DNA of 64,000 nt from Paenalcaligenes sp050487225 (GTDB lineage Bacteria; Pseudomonadota; Gammaproteobacteria; Burkholderiales; Burkholderiaceae_B), in NCBI RefSeq assembly GCF_050487225.1, contig NZ_JBKQGY010000006.1:1-64000 (forward strand), read 5' to 3'. Positions 35,548-46,800 of this stretch are shown piece by piece (the first letter of the stretch is position 1; every line of letters starts with the position of its first letter). Below the pieces are notes generated by a model. It searched no databases. It was given only the letters and a program-made list of their open reading frames with translations, and was not told the DNA's origin. The position numbers and the translations under genes were made by a program.

Positions 35548-36408
35548 ATGAGCAAGCCAATACTGGATGTGGACTCTGTACAGGCTTTTATCGCTATTGC
35601 GGATTTCCAAAGCTTTACCCGCGCAGCAGAAGCGCTAGGCAGCACGCAAGGTGCGATCAGCGTGAAACTAAAACGTCTAGAAGATAGGTTGGGCTATAAG
35701 CTACTAGAACGTACGCCGCGCCAAGTACGCCTGTCGGCATCGGGTGCGCTGTTTCTGCAACCTGCCCGTGATTTCATTGTGGCGCACGATCGCGCAGTAC
35801 AAGCCTTATCGTGCGAGTGCAGGCGCTTTAGGCTAGGCATAGCCGAACATGTGGCCGGCCCTGAAATCCCCACGCTACTGGCCCGACTCAATGCTCGCGA
35901 CCCTGCCCTAACCATCGAAGTGCGTATAGAAAACTCACGCTCGTTGCTAGACGCCTTTGATAACGGTGAACTGGATGCCGTGATTGTTCGACAAGAAGAT
36001 GATCGTCGCGATGGCGAAGACTTAGGCCCAGAACACTTTGGTTGGTTTGCGGCTCCTACCTTTCATCAGCCGCCAGGCACACCGTTACGCTTAGCCGCAC
36101 TCGCACCGTGCTGTGGCGTACGTGATATTGCCACCCGTGCCTTAGAAACAGCCGAACTGGACTGGAGCGAAGTGTTTGTAGGCGGTGGCCATGCGGCGGT
36201 CATGGCTGCGGTATCCGCCGGGTTAGCCATTGCCGCATTTTCGTGCCGCTTAGCGCCTGCCGATACCGTAGAGGTGAGTCAACGCATGGGCTTACCCACC
36301 CTCCCTTCATCACGCATTATGTTGCATTCAACCCTAACCGATACCCGTTCACGTGATGCCTTACGTACTTTAGCGGCCGCTTACAGAGAACATCGAACAC
36401 CGTCTTGA
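35548..36408 (+). CDS. LysR family transcriptional regulator
   Basis: This 286-residue regulator has an N-terminal winged-helix domain (about 5-65; AFIAIADFQSFTRAAEALGS and QGAISVKLKRLEDRLGYKLL). A periplasmic-binding-like effector domain follows (about 90-280). It is divergent from the MFS exporter gene with 135 bases between the starts, the classic LysR arrangement, so it probably controls that gene and itself. Its 3' end overlaps the convergent frameshifted MFS gene by about 28 bases. Confidence 0.92.
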   Translation: MSKPILDVDSVQAFIAIADFQSFTRAAEALGSTQGAISVKLKRLEDRLGYKLLERTPRQVRLSASGALFLQPARDFIVAHDRAVQALSCECRRFRLGIAEHVAGPEIPTLLARLNARDPALTIEVRIENSRSLLDAFDNGELDAVIVRQEDDRRDGEDLGPEHFGWFAAPTFHQPPGTPLRLAALAPCCGVRDIATRALETAELDWSEVFVGGGHAAVMAAVSAGLAIAAFSCRLAPADTVEVSQRMGLPTLPSSRIMLHSTLTDTRSRDALRTLAAAYREHRTPS

Positions 36409-37585
36409 GTACCGCCGCGCTGACCCGCCGTAGCACCTATGCTGGTGCTGCGCTGCTTCCTGTATGGCATCAGGCTACACACACCTAAAAAGGCCAACGC
36501 TATGCCTACCCACAATGGTGAACGTACACCGTAACCTGCGGCAATGCCTAAGCCGCCCATCCATGCCCCCACACCTAAGCCTATGTTAATCACGGATGTG
36601 TGGACGGTATTCACCAACGCACCTGGGTGTGCGGTGCGCATCACTCGCGCAATCATGGCAGGGTTCATCGGCACACCCACCATACCTATTACTACCAGAG
36701 CCCTACGCTCACTGCCTTGTACTCTCCCCATAGCGCAAATACGGTTAATGCCGCCATGAGTGTGCATAAGCCCCACAGCATGATGGGCATGGTATAGCGA
36801 TCAGCATAGCGACCCACAATGCTGTTTCCCACCACATTGGCCGCGCCGTACAACGCTAATAACCACGGGATAGATGCTGCCGTAAAGCCTGTGACCTGAG
36901 TAAGAATAGGCGCAAAGTAGCTAAATGCGGCGAAGGTTGCTCCGATGATCAATGCACTGGTCGCATAGGCCGCCCACAAATGACGGTTTTTGAATTCTCG
37001 CAGTTCAGCTGCTAGGCTCACCACGGCCACCCCTTGAGAACGCGGCACCAGCCATACAATCAACAACATGCTCAACACGGCTAACGCCACCACCAACCAG
37101 AAGCTGGCTCGCCATCCCCACTGTTGATCAATGATGGTCGCCATCGGCACACCCATTACCGTTGCTAGCATTAACCCACCTACCACAATAGATGCCGCTC
37201 GCCCTCTGGCTTCAGCGGTCACGATGTCAGCACAAATCGCCAACGCCGCACCAAAACATGCGGAACCTGCCACGCCAGTCACTACGCGCGCAATCGCCAT
37301 CAACTCGTAACTGCTAGCGGAAGCCGCCACGGATTGTGCTGCCGCATAAAAACCCAATAAGCACAGCAAGGCTTTTTTATTGGGAACGCCCAATCGTAGT
37401 AACAGCACGGTCAGCACGGGACCACCCACTACCATGCCTATGGCATATAACGAAATCAAATACCCTACTTGCGTTACCGACACATCGAACGCATGCGTCA
37501 GGGATGGCATCATGCCTGCCACCATGAATTCTGAGGTAGTGAGTGAAAAAATGGTCATTCCCAATATATAAACAACGAGTGGCAT
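36381..37585 (-). pseudogene. MFS transporter (AraJ/12-TM type), frameshifted near 36700
   Basis: Reading from 37585, an intact MFS N-terminus continues for 297 codons (IFSLTTSEFMVAGMMPSL, SLYAIGMVVGGPVL) and stops at 36692. The missing C-terminal part resumes in another frame as ALVVIGMVGVPMNPAMIARV and runs through the last two membrane helices to the stop at 36381. Joining the frames at about 36695-36705 restores a protein of about 400 residues, the normal length. A one-base loss in the GGGCTCTGG region explains it. The gene is either inactivated or the sequence has an error. It is preceded by a TetR gene and a TetR-like operator. Confidence 0.85.
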
Positions 37586-37606
37586 GGGTTATCCTCTTAA
37601 TACTTT

Positions 37607-37616
37607 ACCAATCAGT
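37607..37616. promoter_or_regulatory. Possible second TetR operator, before the MFS gene
   Basis: ACCAATCAGT, in the context TTTACCAATCAGTAC, matches 8 of 10 bases of the perfect palindrome upstream of tetR. It lies 22 bases before the MFS start codon. Confidence 0.4.
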
Positions 37617-37628
37617 ACAAAAACAAAA

Positions 37629-37653
37629 CAAAAGAACCGGCACAAGGCCGGTC
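37629..37653 (-). terminator. Hairpin after tetR
   Basis: On the minus strand ACCGGC and GCCGGT enclose a 5-base loop and are followed by TCTTTTGTTTTG. It lies between tetR and the MFS gene and may limit read-through. Confidence 0.65.
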
Positions 37654-37667
37654 ATCACATATCACAC

Positions 37668-38249
37668 TTAAAACTTGGCCATAGTCGCGTTTAGCACATC
37701 ATCTAAAAAAGCACGATCAGGCATAGATTGCCCCAAAATTCGTAAACCATAATAACTGGCTAAAAAAGCACGAGCTACGCTGGATGCCGGCCGGTCAGCA
37801 TTGATATCGCCATTTTTCTGCCCTTCAGAAATCACCTCGGCCAACGCGGATTCCAGCCTACACACATAGGCACGGTTAATGCTTTCTACGGCTGGATCTT
37901 TGCTGCTGCGCTCCATTACCGAGAACAACGCCATGCAACCATGAGGCTGAGTAGAGTCCATATCGCCCTCTACGCCCCATTGCAACAAGGCGCGCAACCT
38001 GTCTTTAGCACTTCCAGGCCCATTCAGAATACGCGTTTGCGCTGTAATACCTAGTTCCTGATAATGCCGCAATGCTTGCTCATACAACTCTTGCTTGCTG
38101 CCAAACGCATGATAAAGGCTGCCTTTACCCAAACCGGTGCGCTCGCACAGTACTTGGGTAGAGCTAGCTTCGTAGCCATTTTCCCAAAACACATCCATAG
38201 CAGCATTAATCACTGCCGCGTCATCGTACTCCTTGGGTCTACCTATCAT
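37668..38249 (-). CDS. TetR family transcriptional regulator
   Basis: This 193-residue repressor-type protein has an N-terminal TetR helix-turn-helix (DAAVINAAMDVFWENGYEA and TGLGKGSLYHAFGSKQELY, residues 9-58). Its C-terminal ligand domain resembles those of pump regulators that respond to electrophiles or drugs. It is upstream of, and on the same strand as, the frameshifted MFS gene. A perfect ACCGATCGGT site in its promoter implies autoregulation. Confidence 0.92.
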   Translation of the reverse strand: MIGRPKEYDDAAVINAAMDVFWENGYEASSTQVLCERTGLGKGSLYHAFGSKQELYEQALRHYQELGITAQTRILNGPGSAKDRLRALLQWGVEGDMDSTQPHGCMALFSVMERSSKDPAVESINRAYVCRLESALAEVISEGQKNGDINADRPASSVARAFLASYYGLRILGQSMPDRAFLDDVLNATMAKF

Positions 38250-38296
38250 GCCTGCTCCTTGATCACACTACTACGGCGAAATTACATCACTAGTTT

Positions 38297-38306
38297 ACCG
38301 ATCGGT
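38297..38306. promoter_or_regulatory. Putative TetR operator upstream of tetR
   Basis: ACCGATCGGT is a perfect 10-base palindrome, set in TTTACCGATCGGTCAAG, 48 bases before the tetR ATG. Sites of this form are common for TetR regulators of MFS pumps. Confidence 0.6.
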
Positions 38307-38393
38307 CAAGATGTATGTTTATTCAATTTACGAGCTAAAGCAGCCCCACCAAAACCGCTGCATCCTCAGGGCAATACACCACATCAGCACATG

Positions 38394-38422
38394 AAAAAGG
38401 CCACCCCAGCAGAGGTGGCCTT
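38394..38422 (-). terminator. Terminator of the first TonB-dependent receptor gene
   Basis: On the minus strand AAGGCCACC and GGTGGCCTT form a 9-bp stem with an 8-base loop, followed by T residues, about 25 bases after the stop. Confidence 0.9.
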
Positions 38423-38446
38423 CTACACAGACTATCTACACAACCA

Positions 38447-40633
38447 TTAGAACGTAATGTTCGTGGAAAGCCAGAGGCGTCGACCCGGTTCAACCATCCT
38501 ATATTGGTTAGCATATGAATTACCTTCACGTTGGTAATCCACTGTGCTCGTGTCAAACACGTTATAAACCGCCATGTTCAAGGCAACGTTTTTGCTCACT
38601 CTGTATGTCCCACCCACGTGGGCCAGCGTTAACGATCGGTAATAGCGATTGCCACCATTTTCCCCTTGGTTGTCACGATAACGCTTGCCTCTGTACTCCA
38701 ATCGCGTCCACAAACTTAAGGCATCATCGGGATGCCATGTCAGCTTAGCGTTAAACATATTTTTGGGTGTAGAGGTCAGTGGTTTGCCATCATCAGCATG
38801 GCCTGGGTATTTAATTCGGCTATAGGTATAGGTGTAGTTCGCAGAAATATCTACATTCTCTGTAATCAGATATTTAGCCTGCAGCTCAACCCCACGGGTG
38901 ACGGCCTTAGAAAGGTTTGTGCGTCTATTGAATGTCGCTTGCTCTACGCCGTTGTCATCCGTCCAGCTACCTATATCCACGCACTCCTCGTCCATCGGTC
39001 TATCTGCGCCTGTATATCGGCAGTTCCATACTCGTTCTGATTCCAACTTATCTTTGAAATCCGTATTAAAGACCGTAGCCCCAACAGAGAAGTTGCTCAA
39101 GTTATCATAGATAAACCCAATTTCAGATGAGGTGCTGGTTTCAGGCTTCATATCAGGATTACCGCCAATAATAGGCCGTGTTCCCTGCCCCCCAACGTTC
39201 TGTATCCCTGGCGCTAACTCATTGACTTTTGGCGCTTTAAAACCGCGACTAATACCACCTTTTATGGTCCAGTTCGGCGTTGTATTCCACACCACATAGG
39301 CACGAGGACTAAAGTGGCCACCGTACCAGTTATGGTGATCGTACCTAGCACCTAGCGTGAGACTAAGATCGTTTGTTAAGGACCATTCATCCTCAGCAAA
39401 AATACCCCACTGCTTATGCTCCATAGGGCTTCCGACCAACGTGTCAGTCATCTTGGCTGACCACCATTGTCCACCTAGCGTAAACATATGGTTATCTGTA
39501 CCCAGTGGCGTTACCAGTTTGGTATCAAACACGATATTGCGAATTTTCAGGTCACGAGGATCATTAGCCTCGGTACCTGCCGGACGGTGCTGAGCAGGCA
39601 GAACTTCTGGGATCAACCTACCAATGGTCTCGGTGGTGTTGTGCATAATGCTGCTATCCCAGGTACCAAAGCTGTAGCGACCTGTATGCGCCAAGGTATA
39701 TGAGTCCCGATGAAAGCGTAATGCATCGCTTGAATAGCCCCCATTCCAGCGTCCCATCGGACCGCAACGCCCTAAGTTTGGCGTGTTTGGTGCGCACCAC
39801 GAGTTATCGTACTTTTGTCTAGACCATGTGCCTTCCAAAACGATGTCATGGTCTTTAGTGGGGGTCAACGCAAATCGTAAGCCTGTGTCGTAACGACGAT
39901 TAGGGACTTTATTACCACTAAAAGTAGGCGTGACCTCTTTACCTTCGTCATTGGTATAGGTGACATTATTTTCTTGATTATTGACATAAGCGCCACGCAC
40001 GGACATGCCAAGCAGCCCCTGCTTCAATGGCCCATCAATATAGAAATCACTAGAGGTATTATTGCCAAACTCAGAATCGAAATTGATGGTGGTACCCAAA
40101 TTCACCGCACCTCGCCACTCGTCTGAGATTTTGCGGGTAATGATATTCACTACCCCACCCATCGCATCCGCACCATACAGTGTGGACATTGGCCCCCTAA
40201 TAACTTCTATACGTTCAATCGCCGAAATAGGTGGCAAGAAGTTGTTTTCAGTACGCTCAAAACTATTTGGCTGTACGTTACCCACGCTGTTTTGCCTGCG
40301 CCCGTCAATCAGAATCAGCGTGTAATCAGCAGGCATACCCCGTATTTGTATTTGCAAACTGCCTGATTTGTCTGTTCCATCAGTAACGTCAATCCCCTCC
40401 ACATCTCGTAATGCCTCAGCAATAGAGTGAACCGGACGCTCCTCTAAATCTTCTCTCGTGATCACGGAAATAGAGGCTGGCGCATTCTTAATCTTTTGTT
40501 CAAAACCCGATGCTGTCACCACGACTCTATTTAACTGTGTGGCCATATTATTTGACTGTGCCAGTGCAAAATTTGATGCAAAAGCACTGGCCATCAGCAC
40601 AATCAATTTTTTTTGTCTTACCGCTAACTTCAT
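38447..40633 (-). CDS. TonB-dependent outer-membrane receptor (FepA/CirA-like)
   Basis: This 728-residue outer-membrane receptor is likely for a ferric siderophore or colicin-type ligand. A Sec signal ends in NFALAQ (about residue 26). The TonB-box-like RVVVTASGFEQ follows, then the plug domain (about 45-160; GMPADYTLILIDGRRQ and IERIEVIRGPMSTLYG) and a 22-strand barrel ending in Phe. The ATG at 40633 has GGGAGAAG 5 bases upstream and is preferred over an in-frame start at 40648. A Fur-box-like triple hexamer lies upstream. It is paralogous to the receptor at 50540. Confidence 0.92.
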   Translation of the reverse strand: MKLAVRQKKLIVLMASAFASNFALAQSNNMATQLNRVVVTASGFEQKIKNAPASISVITREDLEERPVHSIAEALRDVEGIDVTDGTDKSGSLQIQIRGMPADYTLILIDGRRQNSVGNVQPNSFERTENNFLPPISAIERIEVIRGPMSTLYGADAMGGVVNIITRKISDEWRGAVNLGTTINFDSEFGNNTSSDFYIDGPLKQGLLGMSVRGAYVNNQENNVTYTNDEGKEVTPTFSGNKVPNRRYDTGLRFALTPTKDHDIVLEGTWSRQKYDNSWCAPNTPNLGRCGPMGRWNGGYSSDALRFHRDSYTLAHTGRYSFGTWDSSIMHNTTETIGRLIPEVLPAQHRPAGTEANDPRDLKIRNIVFDTKLVTPLGTDNHMFTLGGQWWSAKMTDTLVGSPMEHKQWGIFAEDEWSLTNDLSLTLGARYDHHNWYGGHFSPRAYVVWNTTPNWTIKGGISRGFKAPKVNELAPGIQNVGGQGTRPIIGGNPDMKPETSTSSEIGFIYDNLSNFSVGATVFNTDFKDKLESERVWNCRYTGADRPMDEECVDIGSWTDDNGVEQATFNRRTNLSKAVTRGVELQAKYLITENVDISANYTYTYSRIKYPGHADDGKPLTSTPKNMFNAKLTWHPDDALSLWTRLEYRGKRYRDNQGENGGNRYYRSLTLAHVGGTYRVSKNVALNMAVYNVFDTSTVDYQREGNSYANQYRMVEPGRRLWLSTNITF

Positions 40634-40714
40634 TTCAACTTCTCCCAAATCCCATCATTAACCATCCAACTGACGGTAACTATCTTCCCCTAAAAAAGGA
40701 ACTAAACAATAACA

Positions 40715-40732
40715 GTTATCATTATCACTATC
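40715..40732 (-). promoter_or_regulatory. Fur box upstream of the first TonB receptor
   Basis: On the minus strand the site reads GATAGT-GATAAT-GATAAC, three direct hexamers close to the Fur consensus GATAAT, about 80 bases before the start codon. Iron repression is inferred. Confidence 0.75.
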
Positions 40733-40832
40733 AATATTGATTGTGTAAGCCACAGACACATACAATCCCAAACACATGTCCATTTGTTACAAAGTAGTGA
40801 AATAAAGCCCGTCACACCAACGGCTCAACCAT

Positions 40833-40859
40833 AAAAAAAGCCCCATAAAGGGGCTTTTT
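40833..40859 (-). terminator. Terminator of the autotransporter gene
   Basis: AAGCCCC and GGGGCTT enclose a 5-base loop with a T run on the minus strand, about 22 bases after the autotransporter stop. Confidence 0.92.
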
Positions 40860-40880
40860 ATTTACATCGTTGTGGGGTTT

Positions 40881-43800
40881 TTAGAACTCTATACCCAGGT
40901 TAGCGCGCACACCGTGATCGTTGCCATCACTACCCAACTGACCTTGGTATGACACACCCAAGGTTACCGAGCGGCTCAACTTCACGCCTACACCAGCTTC
41001 CAATACTGCGCTGTCACGCGACAGAGGTACACCGTACACCGTGAAGGCATTACCAGCCGAGAAGCGATGTGTGGATTCTGGCGTCACACCACCAAGCACA
41101 TGGCGCCAGCCCAGAGAGGCATTAGCCATCACAGTGGTAGAGCCCACATCCATTTCAGTGCTGAAGCGTGAACCCAATGTCATGTAACTGATATTGGTAT
41201 TGTCGCTCTTCACTTTCAGTGCAGCATCACCACCACGCTCGTTAAAACTGCTGCTATGCAGATTCACGTAAGCCAAGTTAGCAAACGGTTCCAACTGCAC
41301 AGACCCCGCCTCAATGTTGTAGCCTACGTCAGCAAAGATCTGTGTAGTACGTGCTTTAGGCGAAGACTTCAGATCATCAGAGAAACCTGGGATAGAAACC
41401 GAGCGAGTGGCGCGCATTTCATGCCAAGTATGCGCTACCCCCATACGTACACCCAAGGCCTCCCACTGACCACCACCGTACAGACCTACGTGATAGTTAT
41501 CACTCTTGTTGGTACTGCTTACATCGTTCGCATCGGCTTTGGTGTAGCTGTAACCCGCCAACGCCCCTACGCGGAATGCACCGTCACCCAGCGGGGTATC
41601 AGCACCCACCAAGAAACCGTAGGTACGACGTTTGAGTTTGTGGGCATTGCCATCGCTATCGGTATCACCCCAGTTTCCAAACGTCTGTGCCCATGCGGCA
41701 GTACCAGTAGAGTTAGCCTGAGCAACTTTTCTATCCGCCATCACAGCGCTACCGCTACTACCCGCACCACCAAAGGCGGAGCGCATACGATCTGTCGCGG
41801 CATCCCGTACAAAGCGGCTATCGTCAATCAGTGCTGTCTTAGTAGAAGCGTAGATCTCGCCTGACAAGGCATCTAAGCTGCGCTCAATCACCGCTGAATC
41901 ATCAGGTAATTTAGCGATGGCCGTGTACACACCATGTGTAGAGGTGGAACCCATGCTCTCAATACCTCTGGCCGTAGCACGCTGGTTAGGTGTTCTACCA
42001 CGCGCGTCAAAGGTCGTACCGTTACGTTTCAAGATCAGTTGTACTTCGCTATCGCTGTAGTTGTATTTCAGCTCTGGGTTCAAGAACGCGAAGTTAGATT
42101 TCACGCTATCAAAGGTACCATTTACCGAACCATCTGCAGTCAGGATCGTGTAGGCCGCGTTCAACTGGTAATTACCAGTTTCGCCAATATGGGCTACCCC
42201 ACCCGACAATGTCGCATTACCTGTTACGTGTACCAAGTCAGAGGCTGTACCCACTGGGTCAACTTCTACATCGAAACGTGAACCTGACTGGAACACCAAG
42301 TCGCCATCTACTGTCAATTTATCAATAGAGTTACCGGGTGACAGTACACCACCTTTAGCAATGGTCACGGTAGCACCGTTGCCGCTACCGATGGTGCCAT
42401 TACCCGCCAAGGTTGCGCCATCAGCAATCAGGGCTTGTTTAGCACCCAATTTGCCATTCACGGCCAACACGCCACTGTCTACATTCACTTGACCGTTAAA
42501 AGCAGAGCTATCGCCTGTGACTTGCAACATGCCAGCACCTTGCTTGCGCAGTTCACCTGTACCGGCCAATTGACCTGCGTATGCGGCATCAGCCGCTTGG
42601 TTCAGCGCCAAAGTTGCGCCAGAAGCGATGTTAGCGTTACCTGCAAAACGCTCGGCTGCTGTCGCCAACTGGCCAGCCTCTACATTCCAATCCAAGGCGG
42701 ATTGGCCCGCAAGCGTCAACGTACCTTGGCCTTTTTTGACCATGGTCCCTTTCTGGTTGTTCAAAGCCTGAATGTCGTTCGCAAACGTCGCATCAGCGGC
42801 TTGATCCAATACAACCGTACCGGCGTTAGCAATATGCCCAGACACGCTACCTGCTTGCGCCACCAACGTACCTTCTTGCACTAGCGTGTTGCCATAGGCA
42901 TTGGCAGTGTTACTCAACGCTAACGTACCTTGGCCTGTTTTCAGCAAATCGCCTTTACCCGTGACTGCACCGTCTACACCCATCGTTGCGCCAGCGGCTA
43001 CCGCAACGTTACCGGTTTTGTTTAAGGTGAAATCATGTGTGCTGTTCAACGATGCTGTAGCAGCCAAGCTACCGCCTTCAAACACTACCGCACCACTGTT
43101 TGCACCCAAGTTAGCGGCACTGCTGATTTGTGTAATACCACCACCCAAGGTAGTGTCGCCAGCATAGCTATTTGTGCCTGCCAGGGTCAGAGTACCGGTG
43201 CCCACTTTAATCAGGCCACCAGCACCGCTGATATCACCTTGCAAGCCCAACTCTGTACTCGCTGCCACATCCACAAAACCTGTTTTGTTCAGTGCAATCT
43301 CACGCCCTGAGTTGAAGGAGGCTGTCGTTGCCAAACCACCGCCATCAAACACCATGTTAGGGGCTGTACCCAGTCTGGCATCGCTATCGATTTGCAGCGT
43401 ACCACCCGCAATCGTGGTAACACCCGCGTAGTTGCTCGCACCACTCAAGACCAAGGTACCGGCACCGGCTTTGGTCAAACCACCCGCGCCATCAATGCTG
43501 CCCTGCCAATCCACTTTGGTATCGGCAGCCACATTCACAGCGGCTGTTTGTTGCAAGTCCATATGACGGCCAGAATTAAAGGAGGCTGTAGTCGCCAACC
43601 CACCACCATTCATGACCAAATTACTGCTTGCTGCACCCAGGTTTTTATCGCTGGAAATAGCGAGCACGCCACCTTGTACTAAGGTATCGCCGGTGTAGCT
43701 GTTATTGCCACTTAACACCAACGTACCAGCACCTGCTTTGGTCAGTGTTTTACCATCCCAACCAGTCAGTGGGTTTGCAGTTTGGTCACTAAGATCAGTG

Positions 43801-46800
43801 CCTACCAAGAACTGCTCGGCAGCAGTTGCCAGCGTGAATGTACCGTGTGCGTTATTGTTATTCGCCAACCAGCTCAAGCCGTACTTAGCGAAGAACTGTT
43901 TGCTATCAGCAGACTTACGTGTGCCCACCGTGAGGTAATCCACCACACCGGATGCACCACCTACGTTTACTGAAGCAAAGTCACCATTAATACCGTTAGT
44001 GGTATCAATCACCAGCACTTCTTGCTCACCTGCTTGAGACACGCCATTAAGCATAAAGTTAACATCGGAGCCCAACTGTACGCTCTTAGCCGTTAACACT
44101 GCACCGTTATCCATCGCACCCAGCGACAAACTCGTGTTATTAGCCATGTTCACATCACCAGCCACAGCCAATGTCGCTGGGCCCATTACGCCCAACGCAC
44201 TGCCTGCACCGCTAACATCCAAATCACCTTGCAAACTATTGGCGGCGTTAGTGGTGCCATTACCGTATTCCAATGCACCGCCTGTTACTTCAGCGCTAGA
44301 ACCTGCGGTACCCAACACCACCAATTTGCCTTCAGACACTTTGGTATGACCGGTGAAACCTGTATTTTGTGCACTTAGTGTTAGCTCACCTGCACCAGTT
44401 TTCTCTAGACTACCAGTACCCGAGATTGCACCCGTAAAGGTAGCATTTGTGGCTTGAGCGAACTCTACCGCGCCATCGTTTTTCAGATTACCTTTAATAG
44501 CTGCAGCCTCACCTTTCAGCAAGCCAGCTTGTACCTCTGTGTTGCCATAGGCATTGCCACTGTTCTGCAAGTGCAGCGTACCAGTACCTTTTTTCACCAA
44601 ATCGCCTGCGCCACTGACCTTGCCGGACACAGCCAATTCGGTGCCACTTGCTACGTCAATACCACTAGTCTTGCTGACTTCTAAATCGCGGGCATTCGTA
44701 AACGACGCTGTCGTTGCCAAGGTACCACCACTTAAGGTGATGGCATCGGTGCCTGTACCCAAGTTAGCAACACTAGCTACCTCTAACGTACCTTCAGCAA
44801 TGTTGTGAGAGATCGCACCATTTGTACCGCCTAGCGCCAGCGTACCTGCACCTTTTTTCAGCAAGGTAGTACCAGCACCTTTAACGTCGCCACTCCAATC
44901 CACAGACGTCGCTGCCGCTATAGATACGGTGGCGTCTTCTTGCAGATCTAGCTCGCGCTGCGTCGTAAAACTACCTGTGGTAGAAAGCGTTGTGCCTTGG
45001 CCTGCGATCTGTACTGCACCGCTGGCATCACCCAGGTTTTCATCTTTAGCGATTTCCAGCTCACCGCCTTCAAGTACGGTATCGCCAGCGTAGGTATTTG
45101 TACCGCCTAGTACCAATTTACCGGTACCAGCTTTGGTCAAACCACCTGCCCCTTCTATAGTGCCGTTCAACCCCAAGGTTTTGTCTGCGGCCACATCCAC
45201 AGCACCCGTTTGCTGTAGGTCTACCTTGCGAGCAGAAGTGAAGGAATCCGTAACCGCCAAGCCACCACCGTTCAATACGAGGTTGCTAGCTAATGCACCC
45301 AAATTATCATCGCGGGAAACAGAGACCGTACCGCCTTCTACAATGGTGTTACCGGTGTAGCTATTCGTACCGCTGAGTGTCAGCGTACCGTCGCCTTTTT
45401 TGGTTAAGGTTTTACCGTCCCAACCTGTGGCTGCATTCGCAGCTTCATCTGTGAGGTTTTCGGTCACGTTGAATGTGTTCGACGCATTTGCCAGCGTGAA
45501 CGTACCATGCGCATTGGAGCCTTTAGCTAACCAGCTTAAGCCATATTTAGCCAAATATTGTTTTTCATCTATAGACTTACGTGCACCGACAGTCAGGTAG
45601 TCCACAGTGCTTGAGCCATCTACGGTTACGGATGCAAAGTCACCTGTAATGCCTGTTGTGGTGTCAATAATGACGACTTCTTGGTTCATCGCCAACGAAG
45701 AAAGACCACTGAGGTTCAAGCTAACATTACCGGCCATGAGCATTTGATCGGCCGTCAACGCCGCGCCATTACTACCCAAGCTAATGTCCAGCTTGGTGTC
45801 ATCCGCAAACATTGCAATACCATTTACTTTGAGCGTTGCTGGGCCATAAATAGCCAGCGTACTACCTGCATCATTCACGCTCAGTTGGCTAGCCACCGTG
45901 CTGAGTCCTCCTTCCGTACCATTGCCATACTGCAAGGTGGAACCACCATAAACCTGCGCCTCACCTGCGGTGGTGGCTTCAAGTACTACCAACTTACCGC
46001 TTAGCACATCCATAACGCCCGAGAAGCCATTATTCTGTGCGCCCAGAGTCAACTCGCCTGTCCCTAATTTCGTCAGTCGGCCGTTACCCGATATCACGCC
46101 GTTAAAGGTAGCATTAGAAACTTGAGCAAACTCTACCGTTGCGTTAGCCACGGTTTTTACGTTCCCTTTGATGGTTTCTGCCGTACCTTTAACCGTACCT
46201 GCGCGTACATCAGTATTTGCATACGCATTCGCTGCATTTTGCAACTCTAGTACGCCAGCACCCGTTTTGACTAGGTCCGCTGTACCACTGACTTTACCGG
46301 ACAAAGCCAATGTATCAGCACTGTTGATAACTTCTATACCACTACCTTGGCTAACGTTGATATCTTTAGCGGTAGCAAAAGATGCTGACGCCGCCAATTT
46401 ACCGCCACTGAGTGTAATGGCATCGGTGCCGGTGCCTAGGTTGGCATCACTACTAACCTGCAACTTACCTTCAGCAATGTTGTGAGAGATTGCACCGTTT
46501 GTGCCGCCCAGCACCAAGGTACCCTCGCCTTCTTTATTCAAAGTAGTGCCAGTGCCTTTGACGGTACCATTCCACTCTACCGAGGTATTGGCCGCTACTG
46601 ATACGGTAGCGTCTTCTTGCAGATCTAGCTCACGCTGGGTCGCAAAACTACCGGTAGTAGAAAGGGTTGTGTCTTGGCCTACAATTTGTACTGCACCGTT
46701 GGCATTACCCAAGTTCTCGTTTTTAGCGATTACTAGTTCACCAGCGGCAAGCTGCGTACCACCAGCATAGGTATTTGTGCCACTAAGCACCAACTTACCC

